Origin: Holacanthus passer
Lineage: Eukaryota > Chordata > Actinopteri > Pomacanthidae
Assembly (NCBI GenBank): GCA_025331565.1
Contig: JAFREQ010000106.1
Span: 1,238,501-1,302,500, forward strand
DNA length: 64,000 nucleotides
Reading direction: 5' to 3'
The notes under the pieces were generated by a model. That model had not been told where the DNA came from, did no database searches, and saw only the letters and a program-made list of their open reading frames with translations. Position numbers and translations under genes: made by a program. This document shows positions 26,743 to 38,715 of the stretch, one piece after another (within the stretch, counting starts at the first letter, position 1; each line of letters starts with the position of its first letter).

Positions 26743-27096
26743 TTGAGATACACACAGATACACAGCATTGCCTTTTCACTGGTATGGAGGCTCGGGAGTG
26801 TTGGCTGAATTTAAATGTAGACCTCCAGCTGACATCTATCCATGATTAATGAGAGAGTCCGGGTTAAGTTTTGGCTCCTTAATGAATACAGTTTGAGAAG
26901 TTGAAGAGCCTATCAATATTTGACATGACTCTTGAATATGTTTGCATAATTGATGCAGGAATCTAAATTGAATCATAATTGCATCATGGTGGACATTTCA
27001 TCCTCTTTCTCGCTCTCATTATTTTGCTTGTCCTTTGTATCCCACTCCCCATGATATTTCTCTCAAGACCAAATATTCCTCCTCCACGAGCATTTT

Positions 27097-27098
<2 letters not shown>

Positions 27099-27168
<70 letters not shown>
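27099..27168. repeat. (CA)34 microsatellite
   Basis: One of the two longest CA/GT dinucleotide tracts in the window, essentially uninterrupted. Confidence 0.97.
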
Positions 27169-27170
<2 letters not shown>

Positions 27171-27325
27171 TTACGCACACGCTCAGATGGGTGCCGACAG
27201 ACAATCAATGTGATCTCGGGGTGTGACTGACACATGGTACTGATGAACCCACTGGGTAGCGTATCGCTTTGCCTGCCTCTGTGCTCGTGATTGACAGCTG
27301 TACCTCCTCTCTCTCCTGCTCATAC

Positions 27326-27372
27326 CCACACACACGCACGCACACACACACACACACACACATACACACACA
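27326..27372. repeat. Interrupted (CA)n microsatellite
   Basis: CA run with G and T interruptions (cgca, cata). Confidence 0.95.
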
Positions 27373-27473
27373 TGCTGGGAGCACTGACTGTCTCAGACAT
27401 CATGCTGCTCTCCAGTGTCGTGCAGTGCTGACATACTCTGTGTTTGATGCTGATGTCAAACTCACTCTCAAAT

Positions 27474-27476
<3 letters not shown>

Positions 27477-27535
<59 letters not shown>
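27477..27535. repeat. Compound (GT)n(GA)n microsatellite
   Basis: About 14 GT units run directly into about 16 GA units. Confidence 0.95.
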
Positions 27536-27538
<3 letters not shown>

Positions 27539-28746
27539 AAAAATTTAGAATCAAATGTCTCATACTTTAAGTGTCCAAACCAAATGCAGAAATATAACAA
27601 AACTTCGTGGCTTCGATCGGAGCTTTCAACCTGCCTTCATCAACAAATGGAGTCTGCTTGTGTGTCATTGATTGTCATGTGACAAGTACGGAAATCTGGT
27701 CACATGATACCAGGTGGATGTATATTAGATGTAGGCACCTGTCATCTTATATAATGAATGATTTGAAAATGTGTTCCTTCCTCAAATTAATACATGAAAC
27801 AAAACATAAAGTGCATATTTCCATCATGTTTTCTACATTGTTTTTCACTGTGCACGGTTTGAATGGCACGTCGTCTTGCTGCACCTCACCGGAGAATTAG
27901 CACCACCAGCTGTTTATCTTGATGACCTTACAAATGTCTACGTCTGGAATCACAGGGCCTCTTTCCAACGTGAAATCTTGTCCAGAGCCACTGAAACAAA
28001 AAGGCAAACAGATGCACATCATAGAGCAGAATCACAAGAAAACTCCAGTCATTGTAATGTTTTTTAAAGTGAGTCAAAGTTTACATCACCGCCTACTGCA
28101 CCAGTCTAAAGCCTCCTGACCCCAGCAACCACATAGCCTTTTTTTTTTTTTTTTTATAAAAGACTCAAATCTGACAATGCACGAGCCTGATTCTCCAAAT
28201 TCCTGCAAAGCCGACCTTTCAAAGCTGCAGCCTCGACTCATGACGGTGCATCTCTCCGTCCGCCCTGCGTGCACCCAGCCATCCATTTACTGTGATAGCC
28301 ATGTCCCTGCTCCGGCTGGGCTCTTAGCATGCACTGATTGGTGCTGTTGTGCTGAGGGGTGGGACCCAGGTGGCTCCAGGACCGGGTTTATATTTTGATT
28401 TAGAGGAGTCTTCAGAGGGAATACATTAGAACGTGTTTGCAGACAAGAAATTAGATGAGATTAAGTTTCTGCTCACCTATTGGAGGAGAGTGGAACTGGT
28501 CTTTGCCGGCAGATGGGACCCAGATAATGGTCGGCGGTGCTTTGAAAATAAGGGGGTTAGTGTGTGTGCTCTGTGTGCATATTAACACGGAGGCAGGAGT
28601 GAGAGTGTTTGAAGTGTGTGTGTGTGTGTGTGTGAGATTGAGAGAGAGAGAGTGTGTGATATTTAGACTCTTCAAGATTTTGGAGAATGATTTGTCATGA
28701 AGGAGCCTGCAGTGACTGTAATGTGGATGGATGAATTTGAGCATTC

Positions 28747-28750
<4 letters not shown>

Positions 28751-28782
<32 letters not shown>
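28751..28782. repeat. (GT)16 microsatellite
   Basis: Pure run; a shorter GT/GA patch lies at 28614-28656. Confidence 0.95.
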
Positions 28783-28783
<1 letters not shown>

Positions 28784-28931
28784 AGATGAAAGGACATCTC
28801 AGTGAGGGGTAACTCCGGCCTCCTCGTTTCAGTGGCTCTGATGACAAAATGTGTCAGTGTTTAAAAAGAGGCCGCCGCAGAGCATGTGCTGACATGTCTA
28901 AATCTGAGACTGTCTCACACATATGGATCCG

Positions 28932-28932
28932 C

Positions 28933-28964
<32 letters not shown>

Positions 28965-28979
28965 GCACACACACACACA
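28932..28979. repeat. Interrupted (CA)n microsatellite
   Basis: CA run with AAAC and ACGC interruptions. Confidence 0.95.
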
Positions 28980-29128
28980 AGAACACATACACACTAGCAT
29001 GCACAGTGAGGCGTCCCGAGGGCCATCTGGAAGTGCAGAGCGAGGCACAGCTGGTCTCCAGTGAACATCCACAGAGTCTGGACCCCTCATCTGCAAGATC
29101 ACACAGTGAGGCGCCAATCACTGACAAA

Positions 29129-29153
29129 GTGTGTGTGTGTGTGTGTGTGTGTG
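29129..29153. repeat. (GT)12 microsatellite
   Basis: Pure run; another GT tract lies at 29296-29318. Antisense frames over this area are CA/GT translations. Confidence 0.95.
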
Positions 29154-31154
29154 CACAACTGTGTGACACATGATTGTTGCAGCCATCTAGCTGCCCATGA
29201 AAACAAATTCCACCAAATATTCCTGGATACGTGTGTGGAATAGGTGTCACCAAGTTTGGAAATCGACCTCGCTTCAATCCTCTGGAGAGTCGAGAGTGTG
29301 TGTGTGTGTGTGTGTGCGTGCAGTTGGGGACTCTGACTACTGCGCAGACACTAAATGTAACTGAAAAATTGCCTCCATCTGTTGGCAGAGGAAAAAATCC
29401 GAGAGGACAAATTGAAAAGATTGCAAGGATAAAGCCGTCATAGTGAATTAGTATCGCAGCAGGAAGACTTCTTGTTATCGGGGTATTTGTAAAATATTCA
29501 GGCTTACACGTGTGAAGGGGGGAGATGGGTAGCTGCAGGGAAGAACGGGACGACTTGAACCGATGCAGAGGCTTGCGCGAGTGTGAGTTTGCATGTACAT
29601 GAGTGTGTGTGGACATGTTTTTTATTTTGCCGTGCGTGGTTCACACCCATCACTCGCAGCCATACTTACTCTCATTTGAATATGGACCCAGTGCAGCTAC
29701 ACAGACAAACCTGGCATCTCAGACATTCCTCAAACCCGCGTTGCTTTTGAGTTGAATCGCTGGGACTTTCCAGGCGAAATCCAGCAAGTGTAGCTCATTT
29801 ATTGGCAGCGTGCAGAGACTCTATAAACATGAGCTGTGAAGGCTACAGGTCACCAGCATACAGAGCGCTCTGTGTCAATCAAACATTTTCTCAATGCAAC
29901 AGAGCCTTTGAGTCTTAGTTTTATATTTTATGCCTCTAAAACTGTTTCGAGAGTTGTTATCGTGCAGTTGCTCTGTGTTCTCACAGGGCGAGAGTGAAAG
30001 AGCCTGAGAGAGAGAAAAAAAGAATAAGAGAGATATTACCATGGACCTATCAGTCAGCGATTCCCCTCAAGAAATTGTTCTTGACGGGGCAGAAAGACCT
30101 GTCATATTAAGTCCTTGTTCGGATTTTATACACAGATATACCCATGTCCTGTTGAAACCCAGTCGGCCTTCCAAGTTCGCACCTGGAATCAGAGCACCTC
30201 TCAGATGCGTCTCCAGCGAACACTCGCGGTTGGCTTTCGCTTCCCATCTCATTATGCAAATAAGCCACTTCTGTTTCCCAAAGATCAGAGTCGAGACATC
30301 ATGCACTGTCACCGCGTCTCACATCGACGCTTAATTTCCGCTCCCATCTGCAGGGATCAATATCGACGCTCACGGAGGTTGTCAATTGTCGTCGCTAAAT
30401 GTTTGGCGCTTTCGGTGATGAAATGCATGGAATGCGTTCTTGCACTCGCACAGATGATGCTGACCAACCAGATCCCAGCATGTCCTCAGTTTGTGCTGTT
30501 CGCCGCCACACCTGTGACAACAGCTGTCACTTGTGATGCTGATAATGTTGTGGGCTATACTACAATCTGGATGTGTTTGCTTTATTAATTTGATGTTTGA
30601 TGGTTTTAGCTCAGGTTTTCTTTTCATTACGACTTGGCTCGTTTTTAGAGTGTGATCTTTTATTCAGTGGCAATTTTACAATTTTGCATTTGTTAATCCT
30701 GATCTAGTTGCATATTTTTTTTGTGTGATGCGCCTCGTTTTATTTGTCTGTAACCCGTCAAATAAAACTTGTATCTGCTATAGTAGTTCAGCTGTGTGGT
30801 CATGTTGAAATATTCCGTACCATATGTGGACACTTTGATCCGATGCACATTATAGCCTGTGCTACTTTTTCTGCAGCCACACATTTTTCCATACAGCTCT
30901 TAAATGTGGCCAGCGCCGCCAATCAGACCAGCCGCCATGACATCATTTTCTTTACATGCACGTGGCTGTTTTATATATGGAACTACACATTAAACTCTTG
31001 ACAGTCTTTGGACCAGACAGTGGAGACTCTTGAGTCCTGCAAGTGGGTGTAATCAGATTGTCCCCCACGTGTGGACAGACCTCTGGGTCGTCATGGCTTT
31101 GACCACAGAAAGCCTGTTTGTTTGGCCAGGCGGACCTCTGGGTCATTCCATGCT

Positions 31155-31215
31155 AGAGTGCTAATTGAAACTAGCATAAGCTGGCTAATGAGCACTAATT
31201 AGGCTAATGAATTAG
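31155..31215. promoter_or_regulatory. Candidate homeodomain-site cluster
   Basis: Five TAAT/ATTA cores occur within about 55 bases: 'gctaattgaaac', 'ggctaatgagc', 'actaattaggc', 'gctaatgaattagc'. The dense spacing in otherwise non-AT-rich, non-repetitive DNA suggests a homotypic binding cluster. Function is inferred. Confidence 0.3.
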
Positions 31216-31400
31216 CTGCAGAGTGTAGAGGCAGGCGTTATGGCAGCAGAGGAGGAGGAAGATGAGACAAAATGGAGCGGCGCGCATCTGGATGCACACA
31301 TGCAGATGCTGACTCAAACTTTTCCACACAGCTGCAGGGTAAATAAGTAAAGAGGGTGAAAGTTAAGGGGGCACACATACATTAACACACACATTCCAGT

Positions 31401-31401
<1 letters not shown>

Positions 31402-31439
<38 letters not shown>
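31402..31439. repeat. (CA)19 microsatellite
   Basis: Pure CA run; a second one lies at 31541-31559. Confidence 0.95.
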
Positions 31440-31442
<3 letters not shown>

Positions 31443-31960
31443 TACTGCTGATTCTTCTCTGGAGCTCGTATCTGTCACTACACGCATGTGCGCACGCGTT
31501 ATCACACACAAACATATGTGGCTACAATCCCTCAACCCACACACACACACACACACACGCACCCTCATCAAACACACTCTATCTCAGTTAGTCAGGAGCC
31601 AATGATGCCCCCTTTTTTTACCCACAAGCCCACTTAGCCTGCACATCTGTCGCACTCTCGTGGGAACACACACAACAATATGCTTCAACTTAGACACTTG
31701 TGTTTATGAGAAGTACGAGGCTCCTGTTTAATTACTGGTGGAATCTGTCCTTAGTCTGTTTGGGAGTTATTTACTAGACAAATGAGCACATCTGTGGCGT
31801 GACACCCGCAATGATAAATAACTTTAATATTCTTTGATGTGCAGACACGACATCTTAAGGTTCACTTTCATTTTGCACAAGGACGCGGTGAGAAGAAATT
31901 TGAGCTTTCTTTTATCATAAATTAATAATTGCATGAGTCTTTAGTGGAGTTTTTTTTTTT

Positions 31961-31982
31961 GCACACACACACACACACACAC
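31961..31982. repeat. (CA)11 microsatellite
   Basis: CA run preceded by a poly-T run (31950-31960). Confidence 0.95.
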
Positions 31983-32344
31983 AGCCCCCATTGTAATACA
32001 GCACAAAAACATTTCCCTGGATTTTGTTCCAGCAATCACCAGACCTCCAGACACCCATTCTCTCACACACTCCTGCAGACACGCGTTCAGAAACACACTT
32101 TGGAAGACAAAGAAATTAGCGAGCGAGTGGCAGAGGGAGACAGGAGAGAGGTCCAGGAGGCTAATGTAACAACAGTCTCAATAAGCAGTAAATTGGATCC
32201 CTTTCTCTCTGCTCCCTGGAAAACACTCTGGGCCGGTTGTGGTTTTATGTTTTCATCACCCCGAAGCTCGACGTTCAGGCACCTGCTGGGCGTCCACATG
32301 GCACCAGAGAGACCAGGTGGCCACCCGCCAAACGCACACCTTCG

Positions 32345-32475
32345 GGAATCTGGGCAACACAGTACATTTACTCAAGTAGCCTGCTGTACAAGTTTGAGGC
32401 GCGGCTGTACTGCGTCCACATTATGCTACTTTATACTTCCACTTTAGTACATCTCACAGGGAAATACATTTTTTT
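32345..32475. repeat. Dispersed teleost repeat ('tacatttactcaagta')
   Basis: 'cagtacatttactcaagta', 'tacaagtttgaggcg', 'atgctactttatacttccac' and 'cagggaaatac' are landmark words of a common fish interspersed repeat. The copy is diverged and overlapped by a meaningless open frame. Confidence 0.65.
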
Positions 32476-32564
32476 TTTGCTTCAAAGTTCAAATTGCAAA
32501 TGTTATCATGCTCACTAACCTGCTATAATACACTTAGAAAGCCAAGGATATCATTGGCTAACTA

Positions 32565-33110
32565 CATTATTACAGGGGTTTCAGGCAGCGTCGTGCAAGT
32601 TACTGAAAATTATAGTAATTAGTTACACTTACAAGCTACTTCTCTCAAAATGTATTTAATTACTTTAGCAATTACTGCATATAAAAGTAAAGTAGTTACA
32701 AGGGAAAGTGAATTTTGTGTTGTTTTTAAATGTCTGCTTCAATTTTCTTTATTATTGTTATTATAGCTATATTATTTTAGTGTGGAACAAGTTAGACACA
32801 AAAGAATGGACATGTTGAGCAAGCTTTGCTACAGCAGTTAATAAATTATTAGATTTGATGAACCCAAGTTTCTTCAGTTTATATTAGAACCATTACAATC
32901 ATGAACTCATGCATCTATGATGAAAAGCAAGCTCATATTGCCTCAACTGTCTTTGTAAGGTTGTGATTGCGTAATTTAATTTGAAAAAGTAATCTGTTAC
33001 AGTTCAGTTTCCCCCAAAAGAAGAGGAATTACAGTACCATGTTACTTTGTAATCCATTACTCTGGATACTGGTTACAGGTGAGGTTACAAAAAATCCTTG
33101 TTCAATACCA
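32565..33110. repeat. Dispersed repeat rich in 'agttac'
   Basis: Both ends carry GTTAC/GTAATC words ('gtaattagttacactta' on the left; 'tttgtaatccattactctgg' and 'atactggttac' on the right), in the pattern of a known class of teleost MITE-like repeats with AGTTACT ends. The middle is AT-rich, and no transposase is recognisable. Confidence 0.55.
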
Positions 33111-34288
33111 GTATGTTGGAGCCATGACTTTACTGTATCAGAGTAATTTAGCAATTCTCTCTCCTCTTTATTTGTTTGTTTAAAAGTTGAAGCTCCAGCC
33201 ACCCGAGCAAAATTCAGCCCATGTATAAAAAGGTGCTGCGAATGATGGTTCTTCACAATCGTTGGACGTGCTCACACGTGCATTCAAACAAACTCTCGCA
33301 TGCATCCAGAACACCAACGTGCACGTGCAGCAGTCATCACCTTGCTTTGTAACGTGAAGCCATGCTTTCTGTCTGCTTCATATTTTCTGCAGGCGTCGTT
33401 GTTTTCTGCTGTTTTCACCGTGGCATAAGTGAGGCCTTCCAGTCGACTATCACTTCATATCTCTCGCACAATGCCTCTGTTTTTTGTTTTTTTCTCACCC
33501 TCCTTTCATTGCATTATCTGCTTCACACAAACACACATGCGCGCACACTCATTTATACGACGGCAAAATGTAATATACACACACACACAATCGCAGCCTG
33601 CAGGCTCGCAGCTCGGCTCTGGTTCCCTCCGCCAGCTCAAGGTCACAAGGACAAAGCGGAGGGAGAGCTGTTGTTAGTCAGAACGCAAAAAGGAGGAAGA
33701 GAAGAGGAAAAAAATAGCGAAAGCAAGCAGGGGCCTCTGAACCCTGCGTGAAGTGCAAACCAGCAGGAGGTTGGAGGGAAGGGAGAGGAGTTAGGAGAAG
33801 GAGCAGGGAGGCGGGAGATGACGGTTCGTTTACACATCAGGGGGACGTCCTGGTGTAGGCCTCCTCCTGTGACCTCCTCACCTCGTTCCAATCTCGAAAC
33901 CACAAACACTCCCTCGTAAAAAGAAAATGATCTCTTTCAAGCTTTTAGGTTAAGGTGCACAGCAGGTGAATCATGTGGGAGGGTTGAGCTGGAGCTTTTT
34001 CAGGAGGCGGCAGTCACATCGCAGCCAAAATCTGCATCCTGTAAACCAGGGATTCGCTTGTGAGACTTGTTGGTTGTAAGAAGAAACTGAGAAGTTTAGG
34101 AGTTCTTCCTGCGACAGATTAGTCCGGAGACCAACAGAAAACATTTGTGTTGTGTTACACAGCAGACAGAAGAGCTGACACACATGAAAGCGCAGTGGTT
34201 GGATAAAACATTTTACAGGGCTGCTGCACATTAAATCCACACATTGATATTCACTGCCATCAGATGCTGGCCTGTTCTGTGGGCTGTT

Positions 34289-34314
34289 ACACACACACAC
34301 ACACACACACACAC
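34289..34314. repeat. (CA)13 microsatellite
   Basis: Pure CA run in intron 1. Confidence 0.95.
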
Positions 34315-34446
34315 AGACGTCCAGGCAGACAGCTGGTGTAGAAATATGGGCTAAGATAGCTTCGTCGTCTCCATCGACAGGTGACGGAACGTCAATGTGA
34401 GGGCGTGCAGCTGTCGCTTGATCACGCTGCGTGTGTGTCTGCGAGT

Positions 34447-34482
34447 CCTTCTGTGTGTGTGTATGTGTGTGTGTGTGTATGT
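34447..34482. repeat. Interrupted (GT)n microsatellite
   Basis: GT run with TATG interruptions; another GT tract at 34635-34655. Confidence 0.9.
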
Positions 34483-34784
34483 ATGATAACTGTGTTATGT
34501 GCTGCGCAGAACGTTATGCATGTAGGTGTGAATGAGGGTTGGATTTTATCACAGGCTGTCATGTCCCGGCACTTCATTAGAGCTCGGCTAAAGAAGAGAC
34601 GAAGCTGCGTCTCGCCAGCAACATCAGCAATCAAGTGTGTGTGTGTGTGTGTGCATGTGTATGTGTGAACTTAGTGCCTGGCTTCCAGCTTTGCCCTGTC
34701 AGCTCGGTCCATATTCACAGGCACATGCAGAAGGCAGCATCAGCAGTCGCTGTCATACAAGCTACAGTGCATCCACGGCATCAT

Positions 34785-34786
<2 letters not shown>

Positions 34787-34834
<48 letters not shown>
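34787..34834. repeat. (GT)n microsatellite
   Basis: About 24 GT units with one TT interruption. Confidence 0.95.
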
Positions 34835-35255
34835 CCTGTAACCTTCACCTTGTAAAGACTACCGCTAAATGAGAAATGATTTTCTGCCTCACCAGTCTCT
34901 TAACCCCCAACCTGAGCAACCCGTAGGGCTCATTATGTCCATTTTTTATTTTTCACCCAAAAAAAAATACCATTGGCATCATCATCATTATGCCTTTTTT
35001 TAAACTAATTTAAGGAATTAATAATACAAGATTAAATTAAACTGTGTTAAAATTTAGTTTAAATAAAAGACACTTTCTGAGCTGTTAGTGTCCCAACAAG
35101 ATCTAGACTATATAAAACAGTAAGTACACACACATACACGGAACCAGTGCTTGTTTAGTATTACAAACTGTGAAAACACATAGAAGAGCAGCATGCAAAC
35201 ACATACACACAGACTGATGCACGAATACACACTGTCTCTCTATTTCTGTCTTTCT

Positions 35256-35257
<2 letters not shown>

Positions 35258-35295
<38 letters not shown>

Positions 35296-35296
35296 C
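35258..35296. repeat. (CA)n microsatellite
   Basis: CA run with one CG interruption near the end. Confidence 0.95.
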
Positions 35297-35969
35297 GGAG
35301 CCAGCTGTGTGGTGGAAGCAGGTGTCACTCTCAGCTCATTACCCCTGGCAGGGTTGATCACCCTGTTTGGAGAGCAATAAGACACACCTCACTGGAGAGA
35401 TAGAGGGATGAGGGGGCAGCAGGAGGAGGAGGAAGAGGAGCCGGGGGGGGAGAGAGGGAGCATCGGCCTCCTGCTTTAAGAGATAGAGGGATTGAGAAAG
35501 GTGGGGAGGAGAGGAGAGGGGGGTCCAAAGGAGCGTGTGGTTCATGAGATAGGAGGGGATGGAGAGTGGAGAAGCAAAAGGAGATATTAAAAAGCATTTA
35601 TTACAAATTGGATTATATTTTGTTATTTTGAATATTGTTTCTATCAGTGGTAACAACTCACAATCACTAAATGAAGTCAAACAAGGAATCAGGAGCAGTC
35701 AGCCAATCAGACAGGCTGCACACAAACCCCAGATTACCTAAACAGATTTGGAAGAGGAGACGAAGGTGAAAGGTACTTACTTTGAGTTCGACCTCCAGAT
35801 AAAGTGGTTTAGATTATCGACTTGTTTACGGTCTATCTGATCGTGTTCCTCGTACAGTAAGTTGTTCTTGTAACAAACTGGAATTGTCCTTTAAATTATA
35901 ATTCACAGCAACGAACTAATAAAAGAGGAACGTGTTATTGAAATTCAACTAAAAAATTTTATCAGGATT

Positions 35970-36011
35970 TGTGTGTGTGTTTGAGAGAGAGTGTGTGTGT
36001 GTGTGTGTGTG
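35970..36011. repeat. Interrupted (GT)n microsatellite
   Basis: Two GT blocks around a short GAGA block, 315 bases upstream of exon 2. Confidence 0.95.
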
Positions 36012-36325
36012 CCCCTGATTTGCCTGTTTTTGTCATAAAAAACTGAAAATGTGAAAGTGCATATTGGGAATAATAATCAAATCTGTGTGTACACGTTGTG
36101 CACAAGTCATGTTTAACATTATATGATCCATCATCCACAATTTAGAATATTAGTTAAAATTAGCTCATTATGTTGGATGTTTTAATCTCAGCCTTTAAAT
36201 ATTCAAGTAGCATCAATGCATGCACCATATTCCTCTAATTACACTAATGTTTCTCAGCCCGCTGCTGTAAATCTCACATTTCGTGTCAGCGAACTCATCA
36301 CGAGCGTTGTGTTGTGTCTCTGCAG

Positions 36326-36419
36326 GTACGACTACAAGGAGATGCTCCACAACTCCACCTTCTGTTTGGTGCCCCGCGGCAGACGACTGGGCTCCTTTCG
36401 CTTCCTCGAGGCGCTGCAG
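36326..36419 (+). CDS. ext1: ext1 exon 2 (end of GT47 domain)
   Basis: This is a 94-bp exon between the acceptor 'tctctgcag' and the donor 'cag|gtaaac'. Its first base completes a codon begun in exon 1 (phase 2); then 31 codons read YDYKEMLHNSTFCLVPRGRR and continue to FRFLEALQ. It encodes part of the exostosin (GT47) domain associated with glucuronic acid transfer. By alignment with human EXT1 it starts at residue 321. The PRGRRLG segment contains the equivalents of human G339 and R340, known missense positions in hereditary multiple exostoses, and both are intact. The N-S-T sequon corresponds to the human N330 glycosylation site. The exact match to human exon 2 length and phase fixes both boundaries. 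The donor is followed closely by a short CA-rich stretch at 36424-36433. Confidence 0.97.
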
Positions 36420-37279
36420 GTAAACAAACACACACTCTATTATGAGAGAGAGAGCTGCATATGCTGTAAATTCATGCCCACCAGCAGTATTGCTGTGAAG
36501 AAAAAAAAATCCCTTCCCACACTCAACCTCCCACTTAGCTTTTGTTTCAATGGTGCTACCTCTAGCATTAAAGGATCACTAAATCATTACCACCTTAATT
36601 TTCAGACTAATAGTGTAATGAATATAAACAAGCTAGACCTTCGCTGAGAAGATTAGCCGCTTCTTCCTGCCTCTAAACTGTATTTTACATTGGAACACTG
36701 GATTTATTTCGCCGATGAACTGTTAAATTGTTGCCTGGCTGTGAAAATCGCAGACAGTGAGATGATTAACAGGCTGCTGGAAAAACAGAAATCTGAAGGA
36801 AAACTCTTTGACAAACGTCAGTCAACAACTATCGTCGCCTAATTTTAATGCAGTTATTACGTGTGTGACTTTAACAAAGGTATATACTGTAGATATTTAA
36901 GCACTTCATCCTTCTGACTCTTCTAACAAGCAGCTGGAGTTTATAAAAGAGTAAGAAGGGTCACAACAGAATTTAAAACAGCAAGATTTCACTGTAAAAT
37001 CAATCAGTTTGAGTCAACAGCAAACCACATTCACAGTGCTGACCTTTGAGGGAATTGATCCAAAATGGAGGAAGCTATTTTAACTTACTAGCCGTGTTGC
37101 ACCACCCACTTTCATTTTACCCTTATTAGAACAGAAGAATAGAATAGATAGAATGACAGATAGATCAACTCACGATATGATCATGCTATTAATCTGAGTT
37201 ATAGTAAATTTACAGCCACAACGATGGTAAAATAGTAAGTTATTTTCTCATCTTTGCTGGTCTGTTTTGTATGAACTCC

Positions 37280-37830
37280 AGTTACAAAATGAAAAAAAAA
37301 TGTGGCAGTGATAAAAGAATCCTAAAATGATTTGATTTGAAGATAGACAGATCGCAAGGCCTTTCAGTCACTGGATAAATTGCTCCACAGAAGATTGATG
37401 GTTTACAGAAAGTTATGAGACAGAAAACAATGATACAAAAACATCTATTAAATATTCTGAATATAAATCGAGTGAATTTAGGAATCTGTGGTTTCCAAAG
37501 ACAGAATCATGAGGGTTTGTGGTTTCAAAGACACGTGACTTCTTTCAGTCGCTGTATAAATTACTCCACAAAAGAGGGATGGTTTTACAGACAGTTACAG
37601 GAAACAATACTAAAAATACTTAAATACATATTGAACCTTGTGAACTTATTTTCCAGTTAGCAGCCAAGATGTCTTTGTATACTAACTTAGAGAGTTTTTT
37701 CCTGCAAATATAAATATAAAAATACAATACAAAATTTTCAAAAATGTCGTTGCAGCGATATAGGAATCTTAAAATGGTTTGCAAAGACAGAATCGTGAGG
37801 TTTTGTGCTTTCAAACAATGTATAATCTGT
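37280..37830. repeat. Degenerate tandem array (~3 units)
   Basis: Related blocks recur. 'caaaatg..atgtggcagtga' (37287) resembles 'aaaaatgtcgttgcagcgat' (37740). 'ctttcagtcactggataaat' (37361) resembles 'tttcagtcgctgtataaatt' (37543). 'ccaaagacagaatcatgag' (37495) resembles 'gcaaagacagaatcgtgag' (37780). Unit length varies from about 175 to 290 bases. It is not a simple repeat, and I do not recognise a family. Confidence 0.6.
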
Positions 37831-38121
37831 CAAGGTTAAGCACAGATTAAGCCAGATAACAAAGCCTCACCCACACTAGAACCATAATAACCTGGGAGGT
37901 AAATTCCACCCGTCTAGAGTCATTCTCTAACACTGGATCTGCATTTACCTCCACTTTACTCACACCTCTTGAAATCCACACACTTCACATCTCCTTTCCC
38001 CCCCCCCTCGTTCATCCATTTCTATAACTGCACCGCGCTCTTCCGCATCACCACTGCACTGTCCTTTACCTCTCCTTACCGAGCGCAGCCACATAAGTGC
38101 GCTTATCTCACTATCAGCCGC

Positions 38122-38143
38122 CACACACACACACACACACACA
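38122..38143. repeat. (CA)11 microsatellite
   Basis: Pure CA run in intron 2. Confidence 0.95.
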
Positions 38144-38319
38144 TAACAGCGCACTTCACTCAGGAGGAAAATCTGCTCCATCCTCTCCTCTCCCCTCCTT
38201 ACTCCATCCGTCTGACTCACTCCATCCATCGGCTCGAACCGTCTAGAGGAAGACGGAGGGAGAGTATTTACAGGCTTTGGTCTTTGCATGAGAAAGCAAT
38301 TCCTAATAGAGGTCAACTC

Positions 38320-38331
38320 TGTGTGTGTGTT

Positions 38332-38388
<57 letters not shown>

Positions 38389-38396
38389 ATGTGTGC
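38320..38396. repeat. Long (GT)n microsatellite
   Basis: A GT block, TTAT, then about 26 GT units: one of the longest tracts here. Confidence 0.97.
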
Positions 38397-38694
38397 CTGG
38401 GGTTGTTTGTGTGTCCGTGCATATCTGTATGCATGGGATTGTGTGCCGCCGGTGGGTTTGCGAGTGTGTGTTTGTGGAGGAGACGGCAGCAGAGCCCGAG
38501 GGCCGGCTCTGGTTTAGCTGACACCTTTATGACCCGGGAGTGACAGGGCCGTCATTACATCAAACTCCCACCACCAACACACAAACACACACACCAGCTG
38601 TTCCCTCCAGCTCTCCTCTCATCCCTCCATCCCTCCGCCACTCCTTTGCCAAAGGTCACATTCAGCTTCACTACCTCCCCCCTTTTCATCTCTC

Positions 38695-38715
38695 TTTTTT
38701 TTTTTTTTTTTTTTT
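38695..38715. repeat. Poly-T run (21)
   Basis: Homopolymer of about 21 T in a pyrimidine-rich stretch of intron 2. Confidence 0.9.

Larger units (their letters stand above)
1..36325 (+). other. ext1: 3' part of ext1 intron 1 (no exon found)
   Basis: No coding exon is recognisable over 36 kb, and the 960-base exon 1 of EXT1 is absent. Contents: hAT-like repeat copies (2270-3000, 10585-10850, 13085-13222); other dispersed repeats (4250-4580, 16880-17065, 19778-19822, 22845-23085, 26105-26480, 32345-33110); a purine-rich tract (5745-6020) followed by a recursive-splice-like site at 6220; many CA/GT tracts, densest at 23.8-36 kb; and several long, moderately GC-rich unique stretches (for example 12000-12660, 14815-15000, 16130-16420) that could hold conserved regulatory elements. 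In human EXT1 the first intron is by far the largest, so a long first intron is expected. The intron ends with the acceptor 'tgtctctgcag' at 36315-36325. Confidence 0.85.

Noticed and set aside
28915..29616. 233-codon open frame on the minus strand
   Set aside because: It is made largely of THTHTH and CVCVCV from CA/GT tracts, with no domain, and both strands are open as expected for dinucleotide repeats.
1..36325. Search for ext1 exon 1
   Set aside because: No open frame of about 320 codons with the exostosin N-terminal region exists here; exon 1 must lie upstream.
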